DNA from: Kutzneria sp. CA-103260
Lineage (GTDB): Bacteria > Actinomycetota > Actinomycetes > Mycobacteriales > Pseudonocardiaceae
Length of the DNA stretch: 64,000 nt
NCBI RefSeq assembly: GCF_018263855.1
Contig: NZ_CP073318.1
Location: 10,726,001 to 10,790,000, forward strand
Direction: 5' to 3'
The notes beneath the pieces are model-generated. The model had not been told where the DNA came from. It searched no databases and saw nothing but the letters and a program-made list of their open reading frames with translations. Positions 8,514-17,137 of the stretch are shown one piece after another (the first letter of the stretch is position 1; every line of letters starts with the position of its first letter). Both the position numbers and the translations under genes were made by a program.

Positions 8514-9715
8514 GACGGCCTCGGTGTGTTCTGCAGACGGGTCAAGGTCGCCTTGAGGTCACCCAGCGCCGCTTCGGGCGACATCGTGCCGCCCAACACG
8601 GCCCCGATCGTCGCGCCCGCCGAGCTCTGCAGGTCCGAGGCCGCCCCGGCGAACCACACCGGCGGATCCAGCTCGGCCTCGGCCGCCGCGGACCGGTAAC
8701 TGGCCTGTGGCAACAGGTTCAGGTACGCAGCTGAGGCCGCGACCGGCTGATAGGCGGGAATGTGCCCGCCGCGGGCCCAGGTGAGGCTCTGACCGACCAG
8801 CTCCGCGATGGCCCTGATGGATTGCCCGGTCCGTTCCGGATCCCGATCTCGTTGGTGCGGCAGGACAAACGAGTGCGAGTCGGCGTGCACCGCGGGCCGG
8901 TCGTAGACCTGCGGGAACGGCGCCACGTCGAACGGCGTGCGCTGCTCCTGGAACGTCGGCAGCTCCCACTCGCCGTTCCAGAAGAAGCCGGCCTGGCCAC
9001 TGCCGAACAACGCGACCGCCGCGTTGTTGTCCGTGAACCTGGTGGTGGCGCCGATCTTCTGGAGCAACCGCAAGGCAGTCAGCGCCTTGGCCTCGTCGAG
9101 CAGGCCCTGACCGTTCTGCTGGCGGTACAGCGTCCAGAACAGCCGCCACGGATTCACGTCCCGTGCCGCCGCGAGCGCGAGCCCGGCCTTGCCGAACGCC
9201 TCCAGCAGTTGCCGCTCGCCCCGAATCGGCTTCAGCTTGCCGTCTTGCAGCAGACCCGCCTTGCCGCACAGTTCCGTGTTGTAGAAGAGAACCAGGGGAT
9301 GGGTGTCCAGCGGCACGGCGTAGGCGCGGCCGTTGTGGCGGGCCCGGTCCCAGACCGCCGGCGGGAACCGGTCCGAGGTCAGGCCGTGCGTGGCCAACAG
9401 ATCGTCGTCGAACGGGTCGAGCAGACCCAGCGGCGCGAACCCCGGCAGCCGGGACAGGTGCAGGACCGCCAGATCCGGCGCACGACCGCCGGCCGCCGCC
9501 ATCGCCAGCTTGGTGTAGTAGGGAGTGCCCCAGGCCAGGGTGACCGCGTCCAGCCGGGTGCCGATCGCACCGACCATCTCCGTCATCCGGGCCCCGTCGC
9601 CGCCGCTGAACAGGTTCCAGTACGCCAGGCCCGCCGGCCCCGAGCAGGCGACGGCCCCCGAACAGGTCGCCGTCGCCAGCGCCGCACCGGCCAGGATGAA
9701 CGTGCGACGGTCCAC
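8510..9715 (-). CDS. Extracellular sugar-binding lipoprotein of the ABC importer
   Basis: 401 residues. The N-terminus VDRRTFILAGAALATATC has a twin-arginine-like RR followed by a hydrophobic stretch and a cysteine in GAVAC, so export as a lipoprotein (possibly Tat) is likely. The body (YWNLFSGGDGARM, then WGTPYYTKLAMAAAGGRAPD) is a family 1 solute-binding protein. GTG 9715 is chosen because GAGGAGG lies about 6 bases upstream; an upstream extension of the frame to 10042 runs through the promoter region and overlaps the divergent lacI gene. First gene of the arabino-oligosaccharide operon. Confidence 0.9.
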   Translation of the reverse strand: MDRRTFILAGAALATATCSGAVACSGPAGLAYWNLFSGGDGARMTEMVGAIGTRLDAVTLAWGTPYYTKLAMAAAGGRAPDLAVLHLSRLPGFAPLGLLDPFDDDLLATHGLTSDRFPPAVWDRARHNGRAYAVPLDTHPLVLFYNTELCGKAGLLQDGKLKPIRGERQLLEAFGKAGLALAAARDVNPWRLFWTLYRQQNGQGLLDEAKALTALRLLQKIGATTRFTDNNAAVALFGSGQAGFFWNGEWELPTFQEQRTPFDVAPFPQVYDRPAVHADSHSFVLPHQRDRDPERTGQSIRAIAELVGQSLTWARGGHIPAYQPVAASAAYLNLLPQASYRSAAAEAELDPPVWFAGAASDLQSSAGATIGAVLGGTMSPEAALGDLKATLTRLQNTPRPS

Positions 9716-9971
9716 GACGGCCTCCTCGGTCTGCTGTCCTGGCTCGGTCTGTTGCCCCTCGCCAGGTCTGCTGCTCCTTGGTTCTCCGCGCCTCGGCTGT
9801 TCTGCGCTGGTTCCCTGCGTCGTTCCCTGAGCCCTTGGTTCCCCTGCGTCCTGGGTCGTCCGTCCCTCGGTTTTCGACCCCCGGTTTTCAACGTTGTAAA
9901 CGGGCCTGTCGCGAGAGTAGCCGTACAGTCGGGCACCAGGGAAGATGGCGTTTCGGCAGGAGGAGGTGCGG
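9716..9971. promoter_or_regulatory. Divergent control region with probable LacI operator
   Basis: 256 bases between the binding-protein gene and lacI. An imperfect palindrome centred on CAACGTTG (9889-9896), flanked TTTT/TAAA, resembles the CG-centred operators of LacI regulators and lies at the AT-richest part of the gap. The part next to the binding-protein gene (about 9725-9880) is a pyrimidine-rich, repetitive stretch of CTGGTTC/CTGCGTC-like words with no credible ORF; it would form a long untranslated leader for the leftward operon. Confidence 0.6.
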
Positions 9972-10976
9972 GTGGGCGCCAGTCTGAAGGACGTGGCCAG
10001 ACTGGCTGGAGTCTCGGTCAAGACCGTCTCCAACGTGGTCAACGACTATCGGCACGTCAGCGAGGCCACCCGCAGCCGCGTCCGCGAGGCCATCGACCAG
10101 CTCGGCTACCGGCCCAACCTGACCGCCCGCCACCTGCGCTACGGCCGGTCCGGCATTGTCGGGCTGGCCCTGCCCGAGCTGGGCATCCCGTACTTCGCCG
10201 AGCTGGCCGAGCAGGTCATCGCGGCCGCCGAGCGGGAGTCCTGGTCGGTGCTGATCGACCAGACCGACGGCCGCGGCGACCGGGAACGGCTCACCTCGTC
10301 CGGGGCCCGGTCCCGGACCATCGACGGCCTGATCATCAGTCCCCTCGCCCTGGACACCGAATACCTCGTCGGGCTGCGCGCCGATCTGCCCCTGGTGCTG
10401 CTGGGGGAGCAGGTCCAGCCGGGCGCCGCCGACCTCGTCGCCATCGACAACGTCGCCGCCGCCCGCGAGGCCACCGAGCACCTGCTCGCCCTCGGCCGGC
10501 GGCGCATCGCCGCCATCGGCGACCAGCGCGTCTCCGCCGCCGGCACCGCCAGCGTGCGCCTGCGCGGCTACTGCGACGCCCTCGCCGCCGCCGGCATCGA
10601 GTACGACCCCGAGCTGGTGGTGCCGGCCGAGTCCTATCACCGCCCCGACGGCGCCGCCGCCATGCGCCTGCTGCTGTCGCTGGACGAGCCGCCGGACGCC
10701 GTCTTCTGCTTCAACGACCTGCTCGCCCTCGGCGCCCTGCGCACCCTGCTCACCGCCGGGCTCCGGGTGCCCAACGACGTCGCCATCGTCGGCGTCGACG
10801 ACATCGAGGACGGCCGGTTCAGCACCCCCACCCTGACCACCGTCGCCCCCGACAAGGCCCAGATCGCCGAGGTCGCGGTGACCATGCTGCTGGAGCGGAT
10901 CAACGGCCTGGACTGCCCGCCCCGCGAAGTCACAGCCCGCCACACCCTGCTGGTCCGCGAGAGCACCGCCATCTGA
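9972..10976 (+). CDS. LacI-family transcriptional regulator
   Basis: 334 residues. N-terminal helix-turn-helix ASLKDVARLAGVSVKTVSNVVND and hinge LGYRPNLTARHLR, then a periplasmic-binding-protein-like sensor ending in VGVDDIEDGRFSTPTLTTV. Start set at GTG 9972, six bases after AGGAGGAG (9958-9965); ATG 9945 is also in frame but lies before that ribosome site. Divergent from the sugar importer/GH51 operon, so it most likely represses that operon and itself until arabinose or an arabino-oligosaccharide binds. Confidence 0.93.
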   Translation: MGASLKDVARLAGVSVKTVSNVVNDYRHVSEATRSRVREAIDQLGYRPNLTARHLRYGRSGIVGLALPELGIPYFAELAEQVIAAAERESWSVLIDQTDGRGDRERLTSSGARSRTIDGLIISPLALDTEYLVGLRADLPLVLLGEQVQPGAADLVAIDNVAAAREATEHLLALGRRRIAAIGDQRVSAAGTASVRLRGYCDALAAAGIEYDPELVVPAESYHRPDGAAAMRLLLSLDEPPDAVFCFNDLLALGALRTLLTAGLRVPNDVAIVGVDDIEDGRFSTPTLTTVAPDKAQIAEVAVTMLLERINGLDCPPREVTARHTLLVRESTAI

Positions 10977-11034
10977 CGCCCCGCCCGCCCACATGGCGGG
11001 ACATCGCGGCGCACCCCTGGCTAGGGTGATCACC

Positions 11035-12519
11035 GTGCTTCGCGCGCTGCTCGCCCTGGTGCTGGTCGCCGCCCTCGCCGGCTGCTCGGCGGGCTCGACG
11101 GCGTACTCGTCGCCGAGCGCCGACTCGGTCACCATCGGCTTCACGGCCCCGCCGGCCAACCTCGACTTCACCCGCACCGACGGCGCGGCGATCCCGCAGG
11201 CCCTGCTGGACAACGTCTACCAGGGCCTGGTCCGCCTCGACGCCAACGGCGCGATCGTGCCCCAGCTGGCCACCTCCTGGATGGTCAGCCCGGACCGCCG
11301 CACCTACGACTTCCAGCTCCGCCCGGGCGTGACGTTCACCGACGGCGAGCCGTTCACCGCCGACACGGTCAAGTTCAGCATCGACCGGGTCCACACCGAC
11401 TGGACCATCTCGCTGAAATCCGAGATGGACGTGGTCGACCATGTCGAGGCCGTCTCACCGACGCATGCCCGCGTGGTGCTGAAGCAGCCCAGCAACGGCT
11501 GGCTTTTCACCATGGCCAGCCGCGTCGGCGCGATGTTCGCCCCGAACGGCGTCGGCAACCTGGCCACCACTGCGATCGGCACCGGCCCGTACCAGCTCGA
11601 CCGCTTCAACCGCGGCGACTCCATCGTGTTGAAGGCCAATCCCGGCTACTGGGGCCCGAAACCGGCATACGGCCGGGTGGTCCTGAAGTACTTCCAGGAT
11701 CCCACCGCGCTGAACAACGCCCTGCTGAGCAACGGCATCGACGTGATCAGCTCCGTGCAGGCGCCGGACTCGCTGGCCCAGTTCGCCAGCGACGAGCGGT
11801 TCACCACCATCCAGGGCACCACCACCGCCGAAGTCGTGCTGTCCTTCAACAACGCCAAGGCCCCGCTCAACGACAAACGGGTCCGCCAGGCGCTGACCTA
11901 CGGCATCGACCGCAAGGCGCTGCTGGACACGGCCTGGGCCGGCAAGGGCCTGCTGATCGGCAGCATGGTGCCGCCGTCGGATCCCTGGTACGAGGACCTG
12001 TCCGCGGTCTATCCCTACGACCCGGCCCAGGCGAGACAGCTCCTCGCCGCCGCCGGCCAGCAACACCTCACTCTCCGCCTCCGGATTCCCAATCTTCCGT
12101 ACGCCGTCGACTCCGCCCAGGTGATCCGCTCCCAGCTGGCCGCCATCGGCGTCACGGTCAGCATCGAGGAGCTGGACTTCCCCGCGGTCTGGCTGAAGCA
12201 GGTGTTCACCGGCCACGACTTCGACATGTCGATCGTCGCCCACGTCGAGGCCCGCGACATCGTGACGTTCGGAAACCCCAAGTACTACTGGGGCTACGAC
12301 AACCCGGCCGTCGCCCAGCTGCTGGCCGACGCCGACACCGGCACCCCCGAGCAGCAGATCGCCGACATGAGGCAGGTCGCCCGCACGATCAACGCCGACG
12401 CCGCCGCCGACTGGCTTTTCCTGCTACCCAACCTGATCGTCGCCAAGAAGGGCATCACCGGCATCCCTCCGAACCAGGTCGGCGAGTCGTTCGACCTGTC
12501 GGTCCTGGGGAGGTCCTGA
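11035..12519 (+). CDS. ABC transporter substrate-binding lipoprotein, family 5 (peptide/nickel type)
   Basis: 494 residues with a lipoprotein signal VLRALLALVLVAALAGCSAG (lipobox LAGC). The body shows the family 5 layout: YQGLVRLDANGAIVPQLATS, PDRRTYDFQLRPGVTFTDG and ALTYGIDRKALLD. Binds peptides, opines, glutathione or similar and delivers them to the Dpp-like permeases that follow. GTG 11035 is preferred over ATG 10993 because AGGG is 8 bases upstream and the signal peptide then has normal length. First gene of a five-gene importer operon; its stop TGA overlaps an ATG that begins the duplicated segment described separately. Confidence 0.9.
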   Translation: MLRALLALVLVAALAGCSAGSTAYSSPSADSVTIGFTAPPANLDFTRTDGAAIPQALLDNVYQGLVRLDANGAIVPQLATSWMVSPDRRTYDFQLRPGVTFTDGEPFTADTVKFSIDRVHTDWTISLKSEMDVVDHVEAVSPTHARVVLKQPSNGWLFTMASRVGAMFAPNGVGNLATTAIGTGPYQLDRFNRGDSIVLKANPGYWGPKPAYGRVVLKYFQDPTALNNALLSNGIDVISSVQAPDSLAQFASDERFTTIQGTTTAEVVLSFNNAKAPLNDKRVRQALTYGIDRKALLDTAWAGKGLLIGSMVPPSDPWYEDLSAVYPYDPAQARQLLAAAGQQHLTLRLRIPNLPYAVDSAQVIRSQLAAIGVTVSIEELDFPAVWLKQVFTGHDFDMSIVAHVEARDIVTFGNPKYYWGYDNPAVAQLLADADTGTPEQQIADMRQVARTINADAAADWLFLLPNLIVAKKGITGIPPNQVGESFDLSVLGRS

Positions 12520-12605
12520 TGGGGCTGCTGGGTAAGGCCGATGTCCTCGCGTCGTCGGTGCCGGGGAGGTCGTGATGGCACTGCTCCGCAAGGCCGGCGT
12601 CTTCC
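12499..12605 (+). repeat. Tandem duplication (56-bp period) of the gene-junction and start region
   Basis: The end of the binding-protein gene plus its ribosome site and an ATG (12499-12554) is repeated at 12555-12605, with 39 of 51 aligned bases identical by hand count. Both copies contain GGGGAGGTC and a TGATG stop/start overlap. The first copy opens an 18-codon ORF (12519-12575, MGLLGKADVLASS..GRS) that ends exactly at the start of the real permease; its ends mirror the upstream gene's C-terminus and the permease's N-terminus. Confidence 0.8.
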
Positions 12606-13516
12606 TGCTCACATTGGCGGTCGCCTCCTTCGTGGTGTTCGCGTTCATGGCTGTGCTGCCCGGAGATCCGGCCCAGGTCGCCCTGGGCGTCAACGCCACG
12701 CCTGAGCTGCTCGCCCAGACCCGGCACGCGTTCGGCATCGACCGGCCGCTCCCGGTCCAGTACTTCGACTGGATCGGCGGTCTGTTCACCGGGGACTTCG
12801 GCCGCTCCTACGTGACCGGCGACGCGATCGGCCCGCAGCTGCTCGACCGGTTCGAGGTCACGCTGTGGCTGGTCGGCGCGGCCACCGTGGTGGCGGTGCT
12901 CGTCGCCGTCCCGCTGGGCACGCTCGCCGCCGCCAAGCACCGCAAGGCGTCCGGCACGGTCGTGTCCGGCCTCAGCCAGCTGGGCGCGGCGATTCCCGCC
13001 TTCCTGGCCGGCATCGTGCTGGTGGAGATATTCGCCGTGTCGCTACGCATCCTCCCTTCCGGCGGATGGACACCCCCGGACGCTGATCCGGTGGCGTTCC
13101 TGAAAGGCCTGGTGCTGCCGGCCCTGTCGCTCGGGCTCGTGCAGGCCGCGGTGCTGACCCGCTATGTCCGCTCGGCCGTGCTGGACGTCCTGCGCGAGGA
13201 CTACCTGCGCACCGCCCGGGCGAAGGGCCTCAAGCCCACCCAAGCCCTGATACGGCACGGACTTCGCAACGCCGCGGTGCCCGTGGTGACGGTGCTCGGC
13301 CTGCAGTTGGCGACCCTGCTGATCGGCGCGGTCGTGGTGGAGCGGGTTTTTGTCGTCCCCGGCCTGGGCAGCATGCTGCTGGACGCCGTCGGCAGCCGAG
13401 ACCTGATCGTCGTGCAGGACGTGGTGATGGTCCTGGTGGCGGCGGTGCTGGTGGTCAACCTCCTCGTCGATGTGCTGTACACGGTCATCGACCCGAGGCT
13501 GCGGAGGGCGCGGTGA
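12575..13516 (+). CDS. ABC transporter permease, DppB type
   Basis: 313 residues, six membrane segments, N-terminal motif DPAQVALGVNATPELLAQTRHAFGID typical of DppB/OppB and the EAA-type loop YLRTARAKGLKPTQALIRHGLRNA. ATG 12575 is used, 5 bases after GGGGAGG; GTG 12572 is in frame but too close to the ribosome site. Forms the importer channel with the next gene, which overlaps by four bases. Confidence 0.93.
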   Translation: MALLRKAGVFLLTLAVASFVVFAFMAVLPGDPAQVALGVNATPELLAQTRHAFGIDRPLPVQYFDWIGGLFTGDFGRSYVTGDAIGPQLLDRFEVTLWLVGAATVVAVLVAVPLGTLAAAKHRKASGTVVSGLSQLGAAIPAFLAGIVLVEIFAVSLRILPSGGWTPPDADPVAFLKGLVLPALSLGLVQAAVLTRYVRSAVLDVLREDYLRTARAKGLKPTQALIRHGLRNAAVPVVTVLGLQLATLLIGAVVVERVFVVPGLGSMLLDAVGSRDLIVVQDVVMVLVAAVLVVNLLVDVLYTVIDPRLRRAR

Positions 13517-14328
13517 GGAACCTCGTGATCGGGGCCGTGCTGGTCGGCCTGATTGTGCTGGCGGCGCTGGTCTCCTTTCTGTGGACGCCGTTCGACCCGA
13601 CGCTTGTCGACGCGGCGCTGCGGCTGCAGGGCCCGAGCGGGGCCCACTGGCTGGGCACGGACCGGTTCGGCCGCGACCTGGTCAGCCAACTCATGGTCGG
13701 CGCGCGGACCACGCTCTACGTCGGCATCGTCGCGGTCGGCGTGGCCGCGCTCGTCGGCACGCCGCTCGGCGTGTTCGCGGCCGCCGGCCCGCGCTGGCTC
13801 GGCGAGATCGTGTTGCGGGCCAACGACATCGTGCTGGCCTTCCCGGCGCTGCTACTGGCGATCATGTTTGGCGCCGCGTTCGGCGCGAGCACGCTCACGG
13901 CCATGATCGCCATCGGCATCGCCACCGTGCCGTCGTTCGCCCGGCTCGCCCGGGCCACCGCGTTGCAGGTGCTGAACACGGAGTACGTGCTGGCGGCCCG
14001 CTCGGCCGGCCGCACCGGCCTGGCCATCTCGGTGCGGCACGTGCTGCCCAACATCGCCGGGCTGGTCATCGTGCAGTGCTCGGTGTCGTTCGGCATCGCC
14101 GTGCTGGCCGAGGCCGCGTTGTCCTATCTGGGCCTCGGCACCCAGCCGCCCACGCCGTCCTGGGGGCGCATGCTGCAGGAGTCCCAGGAACTCCTGGCCG
14201 TCCAGCCGAGACTGCTGATCGTGCCGGGCGTGGCGATCGCGGTCGCGGTGCTCGGCTTCACGTTGCTGGGCGACGGTCTACGCGATCGCCTCGACCCCCG
14301 GTTGGAGGGCCGCCGTGCTCAAGGTTGA
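13513..14328 (+). CDS. ABC transporter permease, DppC type
   Basis: 271 residues. Contains the DppC entry motif HWLGTDRFGRDLVSQLMVGARTTL and the EAA loop YVLAARSAGRTGLAISVRHVLPN. GTG start overlaps the dppB-like stop (GTGA). N-terminal extension is short: the usual OppC/DppC N-terminal segment before the first helix is nearly absent, which is common in actinomycete members. Second channel subunit of the family 5 importer. Confidence 0.93.
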   Translation: MRNLVIGAVLVGLIVLAALVSFLWTPFDPTLVDAALRLQGPSGAHWLGTDRFGRDLVSQLMVGARTTLYVGIVAVGVAALVGTPLGVFAAAGPRWLGEIVLRANDIVLAFPALLLAIMFGAAFGASTLTAMIAIGIATVPSFARLARATALQVLNTEYVLAARSAGRTGLAISVRHVLPNIAGLVIVQCSVSFGIAVLAEAALSYLGLGTQPPTPSWGRMLQESQELLAVQPRLLIVPGVAIAVAVLGFTLLGDGLRDRLDPRLEGRRAQG

Positions 14329-15271
14329 CGGTCTGCGCGTCGCGGCGGGTGAACTGCCACTGGTCAGTGATGTCTCCTTCACGGTGGGCGGCGGCGAGCG
14401 CGTCGGCCTGATCGGAGAATCGGGCTCCGGCAAGTCGCTGACCGCGTCGGCGGTGTTCGGGCTGCTGCCCGACGACGTCACCGCGGCCGGCTCGGTTCGG
14501 CTCGACGGTGTGCGGGAGGACCTGGTCGGGGCCCCGGAAAGCGTGCTGTCGCGGCTGCGTGGCTCGCGACTGGCGATGGTGTTCCAGGAGCCGATGACCG
14601 CGCTGAACCCCTCGATGCGGGTCATCGACCAGGTGGCGGAAGCCCGGCTGATCCACCGCGCGGTCGGGGATCGGGCCGCCGCGCGCCGGGATGCCCTGCG
14701 GCTGCTGGAACAGGTGCGCCTGCGGGATGTCGCTGAACTGGGAAAGGCCTATCCACACCAACTTTCCGGCGGGCAACGGCAACGCGTGCTGTTGGCCATC
14801 GCTCTCGCCAATGACCCGGATGTGCTCATCTGCGACGAGCCTACCACTGCTCTCGACGTCACGGTCCAGGCTCAGCTGCTGGACCTGATTATCAAGGGAG
14901 TAAAGGAAAGGAGCGCCGCGCTGCTGTTCATCACGCACGATCTCGCCGTGGTGGCAACGGTTTGCGAGCGCGTGCTGGTGATGTACGGCGGCCGGATCGT
15001 GGAGTCCGGCCCGGTCGCCGAGGTTCTGACAACGCCGAAACACCGCTACACCAAGGGTTTGCTGGACGCCTCCGACCTGGAGGCGGTCGACGGGCGTGGC
15101 CGCCTGCACGCCATCGCCGGCGCCGTCCCGGCCGCGGGGCAGTTCCCCAGCGGCTGCGTGTTCCGCACCCGCTGCCCTCGTGCCGACGACCGGTGCGGCG
15201 AGCAACCGCCCTGGTCCGGCGAACCCGCCCACGGGCACGCGTGCTGGCACCCGGCCGGAGGTGAGGAATGA
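14315..15271 (+). CDS. ABC transporter ATP-binding protein, DppD type
   Basis: 318 residues. Walker A GESGSGKS near residue 37, signature LSGGQRQRV, Walker B VLICDEPTTALDVT and switch His in FITHD. The C-terminal extension with CVFRTRCPRADDRC carries the Cys pattern that in OppD/DppD proteins binds an iron-sulfur cluster. Starts at GTG 14315, 14 bases inside the permease gene. One of two ATPases of the importer. Confidence 0.93.
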   Translation: MLKVDGLRVAAGELPLVSDVSFTVGGGERVGLIGESGSGKSLTASAVFGLLPDDVTAAGSVRLDGVREDLVGAPESVLSRLRGSRLAMVFQEPMTALNPSMRVIDQVAEARLIHRAVGDRAAARRDALRLLEQVRLRDVAELGKAYPHQLSGGQRQRVLLAIALANDPDVLICDEPTTALDVTVQAQLLDLIIKGVKERSAALLFITHDLAVVATVCERVLVMYGGRIVESGPVAEVLTTPKHRYTKGLLDASDLEAVDGRGRLHAIAGAVPAAGQFPSGCVFRTRCPRADDRCGEQPPWSGEPAHGHACWHPAGGEE

Positions 15272-16080
15272 TCAGGATTGAGAACCTGAGCCGCGTCTAC
15301 CACCGGTCGCGGACGTCGCCGTTCGGCCCGCGAGCCGAGGTGCACGCGCTGCGGGACGTGTCGTTCGAGGTCGAGGCCGGCCGGCGGTTCGGCGTCGTCG
15401 GCGAGTCCGGCTCCGGAAAGTCGACGCTGGTGCGGCTGATCGCCGGCCTCGACCAGCCGACCGCCGGGACGGTCACCTTCGACGGCCAACGCGTGGACGG
15501 CCGCCCCGAGCGGCAGCTGTCCTTCCTGCGACGTGATCTCCAGGTCGTGTTCCAGGACCCGATGGGCTCGCTCGACCCCCGCATGCGGGTTCGCGACATC
15601 ATCGCCGAACCACTTGTGGCGCAACGAATTCCCGGCCAGGGCGAGCGGGTCGCCGAGGTTCTCGCCGCGGTCGGGCTGCCGGCGGACGCCGGTCGTCGCT
15701 TCCCGCACCAGTTCTCCGGCGGGCAGCGGCAGCGCATCTCCCTGGCCCGGGCCCTGGCACCCCGGCCGAAGGTCCTGGTGGCCGACGAACCGGTCAGCGC
15801 GCTGGACGTGTCCGTGCGGGCGCAGATCCTGAACCTGTTGGCGGACCTGGTCGACCAGTTCGCGCTGACCCTGGTGTTCGTGTCCCATGACCTGTCGGTG
15901 ATCCGGCACGTCTGCGACACGGTGGCCGTGCTGAAGTCCGGCGAGCTGGTCGAAATCGGTGATGTGGAACGGGTTTACCGCACACCGGAGCACCCGTACA
16001 CGCGTCAGCTCGTGCGAGCGGCCCCGACGCTGCGCGGTGCCCTGTCCGGCGTCACGGCGGCGGACCTGATCACGCAGTGA
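15268..16080 (+). CDS. ABC transporter ATP-binding protein, DppF type
   Basis: 270 residues. Walker A GESGSGKS, Q-loop VVFQDPMGSLDPRM (the DPMGSLDPR form is typical of OppF/DppF), signature FSGGQRQRI and Walker B VLVADEPVSALDVS. Start ATG overlaps the DppD-type stop. It ends at the HPYTRQLVRAAP motif with only a short tail, lacking the Cys-rich extension, as seen in some DppF proteins. Last gene of the importer operon; its 3' end overlaps the convergent serine hydrolase gene by 11 bases. Confidence 0.92.
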   Translation: MIRIENLSRVYHRSRTSPFGPRAEVHALRDVSFEVEAGRRFGVVGESGSGKSTLVRLIAGLDQPTAGTVTFDGQRVDGRPERQLSFLRRDLQVVFQDPMGSLDPRMRVRDIIAEPLVAQRIPGQGERVAEVLAAVGLPADAGRRFPHQFSGGQRQRISLARALAPRPKVLVADEPVSALDVSVRAQILNLLADLVDQFALTLVFVSHDLSVIRHVCDTVAVLKSGELVEIGDVERVYRTPEHPYTRQLVRAAPTLRGALSGVTAADLITQ

Positions 16081-16990
16081 AGGCGGCCTTGAGTGCGGCA
16101 GCGCCAGCGGTGACCGCATTGCTCCCGGTCGCCCACGAGGTGCCGGCCGGCAACTCGGTCATGATCGCCACCGCGTAGGGCATCGTCGGGCCCAGCCCGA
16201 CCATGCCGGTGGTGTCGAGCACTGTCGTCGACATGAGCAGCATCCAGCCCTGCTTGATCGCCCAGGTGGTCCCGGGCAGGCCGTCGGGGATGCCGAAGTA
16301 CTGCTGGAAGCCGTCGGCGGCGGTGCCGGCGGCGTTGCTCATGCCGGTCAGCAGCACGTCCTGCGCCTGCGTCGGGATGTCGTCCTGGATGTACTGGTAG
16401 GTCGTGACGACGTCCTGCGCGGACATCAGCGTCTCGCCCCACTGCGACGGGTCGTCCGGCGGCTGCGTGCCGGTCAGCCCGATCAGCGACACCATGCGTG
16501 TGACGATCGAGTTGCCGCCGTCCTGGTCCCACAGCGAGTCGGCGATGTCGTCGTCGCTGTAGGAGATCATCCGCTCCAGCTCGGCGGCCGTGGCGGCGTC
16601 CGGGGCCCAGTTCTGGCTGTGCAACAGGTCGATGGCGATGAGCAGCTTCACCACGGACGCCGTGTACATCGGCTCGTTCGCGTTGTAGCTGGCCACGGCC
16701 TGGCCGGTCTGCGTGTCGACGGCCAGCACGCCGACCTCGGTGCCCGGCGAGACGCTGTCGATCGCCTTGAGCACGAGCTGGCCGATGTCCTCCGGCGGCA
16801 CTGTCGGCGGCGGTGTCGTCGTCGTGGTCGGCGGTGTTGTCGTGGTGGTTGTCGTGCTGTTCGTCGTGGGCGTCGGGATCGGCTCACGTTCGGCGGCCAG
16901 CGTCGCGGTGACCGGTGTCGACGCCAGCAGCACGATGACGACCGCGACGGTCGCCGACAGCAGGGCCAACGTGGCCGGAAGACGCTTCAT
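16070..16990 (-). CDS. Secreted serine hydrolase, class A beta-lactamase-like
   Basis: 306 residues. Signal peptide/anchor (residues 1-32), then a Thr/Pro low-complexity linker (about 40-65), then a penicillin-binding/beta-lactamase fold: S112-V-V-K115 as the SxxK motif in YTASVVKLLIAI, SYSDDD in the place of SDN, and a KQG near residue 252 in the place of KTG. The altered second and third motifs argue against a classical beta-lactamase and fit the uncharacterised actinomycete serine hydrolases (DUF-type peptidase/esterase). Extracellular and probably wall-associated. Promoter in the 147-base gap shared with the divergent hydrolase gene. Confidence 0.82.
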   Translation of the reverse strand: MKRLPATLALLSATVAVVIVLLASTPVTATLAAEREPIPTPTTNSTTTTTTTPPTTTTTPPPTVPPEDIGQLVLKAIDSVSPGTEVGVLAVDTQTGQAVASYNANEPMYTASVVKLLIAIDLLHSQNWAPDAATAAELERMISYSDDDIADSLWDQDGGNSIVTRMVSLIGLTGTQPPDDPSQWGETLMSAQDVVTTYQYIQDDIPTQAQDVLLTGMSNAAGTAADGFQQYFGIPDGLPGTTWAIKQGWMLLMSTTVLDTTGMVGLGPTMPYAVAIMTELPAGTSWATGSNAVTAGAAALKAAFTA

Positions 16991-17137
16991 GCCTGGTCAA
17001 ACGGGGTGTGACCGCCGCGAATCCCCGCCGACCGGGAACCGACAGAGTCATTTCACGGTGCTCTTAGGAACCGCGCCGGGCGGTGACCGGACGGCTACCG
17101 CGGCGGAAATGTCAGACCCCTCTGCGAGGGTGGGGGC

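Noticed and set aside
16070..16990. Beta-lactamase resistance gene
   Set aside because: SxxK is present but SDN and KTG are replaced by SDD and KQG, so an antibiotic-resistance call is not supported.
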